Below the pieces are notes generated by a model, which saw only the letters and a program-made list of their open reading frames with translations, ran no database searches and had not been told where the DNA came from. This document shows positions 31,968-35,974 of a stretch of 35,974 nucleotides of DNA, in pieces. Source of the DNA: Micromonospora qiuiae (GTDB lineage: Bacteria; Actinomycetota; Actinomycetes; Mycobacteriales; Micromonosporaceae); assembly GCF_016863555.1 (NCBI RefSeq), contig NZ_BOPC01000077.1, positions 1-35,974 on the forward strand, given 5' to 3'. Within the stretch, counting starts at the first letter, position 1. Each line of letters begins with the position of its first letter. The position numbers were made by a program, and so were the translations under genes.

Positions 31968-32411
31968 GTGGCGACCAGTGGCATGGTGACTCTCGTCCGA
32001 CGCGCCAACACCGCCGTACGACTCGTGCCCGGCCTGGTCCGGATGGCCCGGGGCGGCGGCCTGGCCGGCGTGCGCCTGGCGTTCTGGGCCGTCCGCGCCC
32101 GTCGCCGGGCCCGGCGTCAGCTCACCCGGGGCGGACTTCCCGCCGTACGCCTGCCGGGACCGCCACCCGGCATCGACCCGGAAGCCATGCACCGCGCGCT
32201 GCGCTGGGACGGAGCCAGCTGCTTGGAGAGCGCACTGGTCCGACAGCGTTGGTACGCGGCCCGGCGGATCAGCCGAACCATCGTGATCGGGGTGACCGCG
32301 CCGAGCGCGGGTTTCCACGCGCACGCCTGGCTGGACGGGGACACCGACGCCGAGCGGGAGAAGATGGTCGAACTGCTGCGTCACACCACGCCAACGGCCT
32401 GGCTGTCCTGA
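31968..32411 (+). CDS. Lasso leader peptidase B2 (transglutaminase-like)
   Basis: The 147-residue product has a basic N-terminus (VRRANTAVRLVPGLVRMARG, RARRRARRQLTRGGL) and a B2-type catalytic core. Cys85 is in GASCLESALVRQRWYAARR, and His119 is in FHAHAWLDGD. Members of this family cleave the leader just after the conserved Thr-x, with B1 delivering the substrate. After the HAW motif the sequence departs from classical B2 proteins and is short (TDAEREKMVELLRHTTPTAW), so the third catalytic residue (Asp) cannot be placed confidently. GTG at 31968 is preceded by AGGAGG and gives a normal B2 length. It is transcribed away from the precursor. Confidence 0.88.
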   Translation: MATSGMVTLVRRANTAVRLVPGLVRMARGGGLAGVRLAFWAVRARRRARRQLTRGGLPAVRLPGPPPGIDPEAMHRALRWDGASCLESALVRQRWYAARRISRTIVIGVTAPSAGFHAHAWLDGDTDAEREKMVELLRHTTPTAWLS

Positions 32412-32416
32412 CCATA

Positions 32417-32480
32417 CGACCGGCGGCGCTCAGCATCGTGCGACCGGCGGCGCTCAGCATCGTGCACCAGCGGCGCTCAG
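32417..32480. repeat. 24-bp tandem repeat between B2 and B1
   Basis: A 24-bp unit containing GACCGGCGGCGCTCAGCATC occurs identically at 32417-32440 and 32441-32464. A degenerate third copy (CAGCGGCGCTCAG) begins near 32465 and runs into the last codon of B1. It fills almost all of the 65-bp gap between these convergent genes. No hairpin was seen. Confidence 0.85.
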
Positions 32481-32758
32481 TTTCGGTCGACCAGCTCGGC
32501 GGCTTCCAGTTCGCTCAGGAACCGCCACACGTCCGCAGCGGCCCGTTCCTCGTCCACCGGGGCTCGTTCGACCAACGCGCGGGTCAGCTCCTCGGCGGTA
32601 GCTCCGTCCACGAGGTGCGGCCAGAGCAGCGCGGCCGAGGGCCCGAGCCCGAAGTAGACGGCCTGCTCCAGGTCCAGCAGTACGCCCTCGTCACCGGCCT
32701 TACGCCAGGCCACCCGGCCGGTCCGGACTCGGTAGACGGTCGCCGGGTTGTCGTTCAT
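32477..32758 (-). CDS. Lasso B1 / PqqD-like RiPP recognition element
   Basis: The 93-residue protein has the PqqD-like winged-helix pattern: an N-terminal three-strand part (YRVRTGRVAWRKAGDEGVLLDLEQAVYFGLG), then helices SAALLWPHLVDGATAEEL and AAADVWRFLSELEAAELV. Stand-alone B1 proteins bind the leader, mainly through its YxxP segment, and present it to the B2 peptidase and the cyclase. ATG 32758 is preceded by CTGGAGG. The gene lies in the same direction as, and 73 bp after, the EccE-linked unknown gene, so read-through is possible. A TACTAT hexamer in the gap may be its own -10. Confidence 0.9.
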   Translation of the reverse strand: MNDNPATVYRVRTGRVAWRKAGDEGVLLDLEQAVYFGLGPSAALLWPHLVDGATAEELTRALVERAPVDEERAAADVWRFLSELEAAELVDRN

Positions 32759-32831
32759 CCGGATGCCTCCAGCTGTCGAAGCGAGCTGTCCGGATAGTAG
32801 TCCTCAAAAGGGACGAGTGTCCGCTAAAAGG

Positions 32832-33524
32832 TCAAGCGCCCCGAGCCACCGGCCCGACGAGTTGGCGTTCGGTGCCGGTCACGCTGAGCATCACCCACTG
32901 CACCTTGCCCTTGGTGATCAGGCCGACCATCTCCGGGTGCAGTTGGGTGAACCAGCTCTGCACGCTCACCAGGCCGAGCGCGTTCGCCGCCGTGGCGGCC
33001 TCGGCCTCGGTGAGCCGCTGGAGCACCACGATGTCGCTACGGACGAGCACCTCGACGTCCCAGCCGGCCAGGTCGTCGCGGACCACCAGGGTGGCCCGCC
33101 ATGGCGCGGCCAGATTGGTGTCCGGCCCGGTCACCGGACCGGTGTCGACCACCACGAGCTGAGGTTCGGTCGGAGTCGCCGGCACCGGGGGAGCCACCCC
33201 GGGCGGCAGGAACGAGGCGATCTCCCGCCCGATGACGCAGCGCCGCAGGAAGGCGTCCCACTCCTGCTCACGGGCGGTCTGGATGAACAGCCGGGCGCCG
33301 AGTGCCAGGGCCCGGAAGGCGAGCAGCTCTGCCGCGCGTACCCCACCGGTCAACATCAGCCGGGTCGGTTCGGCCCGGAACACCCGCAGGCCCACCGGTT
33401 CCTGCTGCCGGTTCCGGCCGACCACCAGCCCACCGCCCCCGGCGACCAGGCGCAGCCCGGCCAGAGTGGTGTCGTCGGTGACGTGCAGCCCGATCCGGCT
33501 GCCGGGAAAGGCGACGCTGTTCAC
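32832..33524 (-). CDS. Unknown protein coupled to EccE
   Basis: The 230-residue soluble-looking protein has no recognised family. Its beta-rich N-terminus (VAFPGSRIGLHVTDD, LVAGGGGLVVGRNRQQ) is followed by an ATP/GTP-independent-looking core with LVVVDTGPVTGPDTN. The C-terminus is predicted alpha/beta (VLVRSDIVVLQRLTEAEA, LITKGKVQWVMLSVTG). The GTG start overlaps the EccE stop (GTGA at 33521-33524), so the two are co-translated and probably work together at the type VII secretion machinery. There is no signal peptide or membrane segment, so it is likely cytoplasmic. Confidence 0.75.
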   Translation of the reverse strand: MNSVAFPGSRIGLHVTDDTTLAGLRLVAGGGGLVVGRNRQQEPVGLRVFRAEPTRLMLTGGVRAAELLAFRALALGARLFIQTAREQEWDAFLRRCVIGREIASFLPPGVAPPVPATPTEPQLVVVDTGPVTGPDTNLAAPWRATLVVRDDLAGWDVEVLVRSDIVVLQRLTEAEAATAANALGLVSVQSWFTQLHPEMVGLITKGKVQWVMLSVTGTERQLVGPVARGA

Positions 33525-35296
33525 CGCAGGAATCCTCCGAGCGGGAGGGTGGCGGCCACGCCGTGGGCGTGTTCGCCGTCGAGTCGTTGCAGACGACCGC
33601 CGTGGCCGCGAATCGCCTCGGCCAGCGCGCGGTCGGCGGCGGCGAGCGCGGCGGCGTCCGCCCCGATCAGCCGGAACGCCACCTCCAGCACGGCCTCGTC
33701 GTCACCGGGCCGACCGGGCTGGCGGGCCACCGCGATCGACACCACGCCGGCCGCTGCGGGTAGGGCGCGTAGCAGCGGATCCACCTCCCACGCCCGGTCC
33801 GGCCAGTCGAGCAGCCGGTGGCAGCTCTGCGGAGTGCCCTGTGCCGACCAGTTCCGCCAACTCTCCCGGGCCAGCGGCCGGTCCCCGCCCGCCGCAGCGC
33901 CGGTGAGGTGGGTCAGGCTGGCGACGGCGGCGAGCACCTCGTCGCGGTTGAGCAGGCGGGCCATCACCCGGTCGTGGCGCAACTGGCGCCGGGTCCGCCG
34001 GATCGCCGCGGTGAGCGCCGGCCGCAGGTCGCGGTCAGCGTGGAAATCGGGGGTACGCGGTGCCTGGAGCACCACCCACGCCTGTCGGCTGGCTGGCACG
34101 CTGCCGCCGGTCAATTCGCGGTACGCCCGGTCCACCGCTGCCGCACCGACCCGGGGTGCCGGAGTGACCTGGATCAGCACCTGCACCGCCACCTGCGGCG
34201 TCTTCGGGTCGGCCGCGGGAAGCAGCGACATCGGCGACGAAAGTGCCTGCGGCGCTCCCATCAGCAGCGCACCCTCGGTCGGGTCCACCTCCAGCACGGC
34301 ACTGAGCCCACCCCGATGGGTGAGCAGCACCGCCGGTTGGTCGTCGATCTCGACCTGGTCCAGCTCGACGCTGCCCTCCAGATGGGTCAGCAACTGCCAT
34401 GCGGCCTCCGGCCCGGTGGCGGCCAACTGCCGGCGCCGGCCTCGGTAACCCCACCAAACTCTCAGCCACTCGTAGAGCCACCGACCCCGATGGCGTACCA
34501 CCGTCGGGGCGAGCAGCAGCAGTGCGACGGTGGCCACGCCGACGGTCAGCGGCACACCGTGCGGCGTGGCGGCCAGCACCGCCGCCGCACCGGCCTGCCA
34601 GGCCACCAACTGCGCGACGTGGATGCCGGCGACACGCAACTGCCGCCGATGCGGGCGTACCACCGGAGCCGCCGCGCCGCTGGCCTCCGCCGCTGCCGAC
34701 CGAGCCGCCGTCGCGGGCGCCGCCGCCCCCGTCCCGGCCGGCGGCGCGGCTGCGGCCCCCGCTGCCACACCGGCAACCTGACTGGCGTACGCAGCGCCGG
34801 CCTGTCCACTGTGCGCAGCGCCGGCTTGTCCGCTGTGCGCAGCATCGGCTTGCCCGCTGTGTGTGGCGCCGGCCTGTCCGCCGTATGTGGCGCCGGCCTG
34901 TCCGCCGTATGTGGTGCCGGCCTGTCCGCCGTATGTGGTGGCGGTGCCTGTTTGGCCCGGGTGTGTGGTGCCGGGGCCGGCCTGGCCGGTGTGCGCGGCG
35001 CTGCCGGCCGCCTGGCTGGCGTAGGTGCCGCCGATGGTGGCCCGCCCCTGCCCCCGCTGGGCTGCCCAACTGTGCCCCGGCCCGGTCCCACCGAGCACCG
35101 GTGCCGCGCCGCCAGCCTGCTGCTGCGCCGGCATCCCGGCTGGGTGCTGTGCTGGCGCGCCGGTCTGCTGCGGCGGTGCCCATTGCTGAGCCGACGCGCC
35201 GGCCTGCGGCGGCGTTCCTTGCTGCGGCGGCGCGGCCGGGTCCGGGTGATGCTGCCAACCCGGCTCGCCCGGCCGTGCCGCACCCGGATGCGTCAC
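33521..35296 (-). CDS. eccE: Type VII secretion protein EccE-like
   Basis: The 591-residue product has a long low-complexity N-terminus (about 1-215, rich in Gln, Ala, Gly and Pro) that includes an 8-residue repeat region. Two adjacent membrane segments follow (about 226-245 and 248-268; QLVAWQAGAAAVLAATPHG and GVATVALLLLAPTVV) and a basic stretch (RHRGRWLYEWLRVWWGYRGRRRQ). The C-terminal domain has EccE-type features (VEIDDQPAVLLTHRGGLSAVLEV; WVVLQAPRTPDFHADRD; SIAVARQPG). EccE sits at the periphery of ESX membrane complexes. GTG 35296 was chosen after AAGGGGCGG; the extra 41 upstream codons look noncoding. No other ESX genes are in the window. Confidence 0.82.
   Translation of the reverse strand: MTHPGAARPGEPGWQHHPDPAAPPQQGTPPQAGASAQQWAPPQQTGAPAQHPAGMPAQQQAGGAAPVLGGTGPGHSWAAQRGQGRATIGGTYASQAAGSAAHTGQAGPGTTHPGQTGTATTYGGQAGTTYGGQAGATYGGQAGATHSGQADAAHSGQAGAAHSGQAGAAYASQVAGVAAGAAAAPPAGTGAAAPATAARSAAAEASGAAAPVVRPHRRQLRVAGIHVAQLVAWQAGAAAVLAATPHGVPLTVGVATVALLLLAPTVVRHRGRWLYEWLRVWWGYRGRRRQLAATGPEAAWQLLTHLEGSVELDQVEIDDQPAVLLTHRGGLSAVLEVDPTEGALLMGAPQALSSPMSLLPAADPKTPQVAVQVLIQVTPAPRVGAAAVDRAYRELTGGSVPASRQAWVVLQAPRTPDFHADRDLRPALTAAIRRTRRQLRHDRVMARLLNRDEVLAAVASLTHLTGAAAGGDRPLARESWRNWSAQGTPQSCHRLLDWPDRAWEVDPLLRALPAAAGVVSIAVARQPGRPGDDEAVLEVAFRLIGADAAALAAADRALAEAIRGHGGRLQRLDGEHAHGVAATLPLGGFLR
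34796..34944 (-). repeat. 24-bp in-frame repeat encoding an 8-residue motif in EccE
   Basis: Six units of 24 bp begin at about 34801, 34825, 34849, 34873, 34897 and 34921 (counting from CCTGTCC or its variant). They encode YGGQAGAT and HSGQAGAA-type octapeptides in the disordered EccE N-terminus. The period keeps the reading frame, so copy number can vary without breaking the gene. Confidence 0.85.
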
Positions 35297-35553
35297 CGCC
35301 CGCCCCTTCCTGACCGGTCCAGCATGGACACCACCGTTTCCCGAATAGACGGGAAGGCACCCGGCTGATCCGGGGGAACGAGGAGGGTGCGCGTCATGGC
35401 TCCGGGCTTTGTACGGCAATGAGGGTTGGACCGACGATATCCCAGCCGTTCGACACCATGTGATCCCGTCGCGGTGCCCGCCCCCGATGCGGCAGCTGCG
35501 TCACCACAACGCCTGCACGTCCGGTGAGCGGTGGCGGCATGCCCTCCTCCCAC

Positions 35554-35610
35554 TGATCATGAAGTTATTGCCACTGGAGAACGGTTTCCTCGGCGATAAC
35601 TTCATGATCA
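35554..35610. repeat. Palindromic element with TGATCATGAAGTTAT arms
   Basis: The arms are perfect over 15 bp (TGATCATGAAGTTAT at 35554-35568 with 35596-35610). After one mismatch, three more pairs (GCC/GGC) leave a loop of about 19 nt. The arms are AT-rich, unlike nearly all surrounding DNA, and contain the palindrome TGATCA. I recall similar TTGATCATGAAGTT sequences between genes of related actinomycetes, but this was not checked. Confidence 0.85.
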
Positions 35611-35888
35611 ACCCGACGAGGTATCCCGGCCGATGGAGGAGGCCGCGAGTGCGGCATCTGCGCGCAGGGCCGCGGGTTGTGGCATATCGGGGTGCAGGCG
35701 GGCGTTGCGGTGCCGGTCGTTCCGCAGTTCGAACAACCCGGCCTTGTGCCGAGGTGCGGTTTGCTGGCGGGGCGGTGGGCGTACGCGATTCGAAGGACCG
35801 CAGCGGCCCGACCCTCACCTTCGATGCTGGTGCCTGGGCCGGCTTCCTGCGCGCTGCAGACCGACCCGGCCTGAGCAGGCGCTCCCGC

Positions 35889-35974
35889 CGCTTCTCCCGA
35901 TCCGCGCCGCTTCTCCCGATCCGCGCCGCTTCTCCCGATCCGCGCCGCTTCTCCCGATCCGCGCCGCTTCTCCC
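35889..35974. repeat. 19-bp tandem repeat running off the window
   Basis: The unit CGCTTCTCCCGATCCGCGC begins at 35889, 35908, 35927, 35946 and 35965, exactly 19 bp apart and almost identical. The last copy is cut by the window end, so the copy number is unknown. There are no spacers. The period equals that of the unrelated array at 16324. Confidence 0.9.

Larger units (their letters stand above)
35297..35974. other. Noncoding end of window
   Basis: I see no convincing gene in these 678 bp. Open frames are short and lack ribosome sites or recognisable domains. The stretch nearest 35296 must hold the eccE promoter. A 57-bp palindrome (35554-35610) and a 19-bp tandem array (35889 to the edge) are the visible structures. 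A gene starting beyond the window cannot be excluded. Confidence 0.6.

Noticed and set aside
35677..35874. Small plus-strand gene near the window end
   Set aside because: It has no ribosome site and no recognisable motif. The frame is compatible with chance in GC-rich DNA.
1..35974. tRNA, rRNA or riboswitch genes
   Set aside because: No cloverleaf with conserved TΨC/anticodon sequences, rRNA segment or known riboswitch core was recognised on reading both strands. A covariance-model search would settle this.

Overview
The window is very GC-rich, with G/C-ending codons, frequent GTG starts, many ATGA/GTGA start-stop overlaps, a type VII secretion EccE protein, a eukaryote-like single-chain acyl-CoA carboxylase and a lasso-peptide cluster. 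Together these point to a filamentous actinomycete, most likely Micromonosporaceae (Micromonospora-like). This is an inference from gene content; no search was run.

Layout. (1) 1-96 is the tail of an unrecognised gene. (2) 249-5743 is an efflux and sensing module. On the minus strand a lipoprotein with a duplicated Cys motif, a HlyD-like adaptor with a peptidoglycan-binding domain, an ABC ATPase and a MacB/FtsX permease form a tightly coupled operon. A response regulator and histidine kinase diverge from it and probably control it. (3) 5996-6838 is a SAM methyltransferase. (4) 6963-12428 is a fused 1821-residue biotin carboxylase / biotin carrier / central / carboxyltransferase protein. (5) 12694-16141 holds two tandem paralogous secreted proteins of identical length (545 aa), each followed by a strong hairpin. 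(6) 16142-17861 contains tandem repeats and a DUF559-type endonuclease-fold gene bracketed by two related palindromic elements. (7) 17862-27164 is a cell-surface block: a DUF916-like membrane-anchored protein, a WxL-like secreted protein, a very large extracellular nuclease/5'-nucleotidase (ExeM/NucH type), and a divergent secreted protein with fibronectin-III, Ig-like and lamin-tail-like modules. (8) 27234-32758 is a lasso-peptide biosynthetic cluster. (9) 32832-35296 is EccE plus a translationally coupled unknown protein. (10) 35297-35974 is noncoding, with a palindrome and a 19-bp tandem array that runs off the end.

The main discovery is the lasso cluster. Its precursor is a 47-codon gene at 31734-31877 (minus strand), easily missed because it is so short. 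The leader fits YxxPxLxxxGxxxxxT exactly, and the predicted 16-residue core is GGTNGIPDGLGGVGFS. The only acidic residue in the core is Asp8, so an 8-residue Gly1-Asp8 ring is predicted. The core ends in Ser. Around it are a PqqD-like recognition protein (B1), a transglutaminase-like leader peptidase (B2), a short asparagine-synthetase-type cyclase (C) that lacks the usual N-terminal amidotransferase domain, a two-gene ABC-2 exporter, an HprK-like kinase and a nucleotidyltransferase. The kinase plus nucleotidyltransferase pair resembles the paeninodin-type tailoring pair, so phosphorylation of the C-terminal Ser is the leading hypothesis.

A second theme is intergenic palindromes. At least three unrelated classes of long-armed inverted repeat lie in gaps (5819-5887; 16631-16705 with 17729-17802; 35554-35610), next to strong terminator-like hairpins at gene ends.
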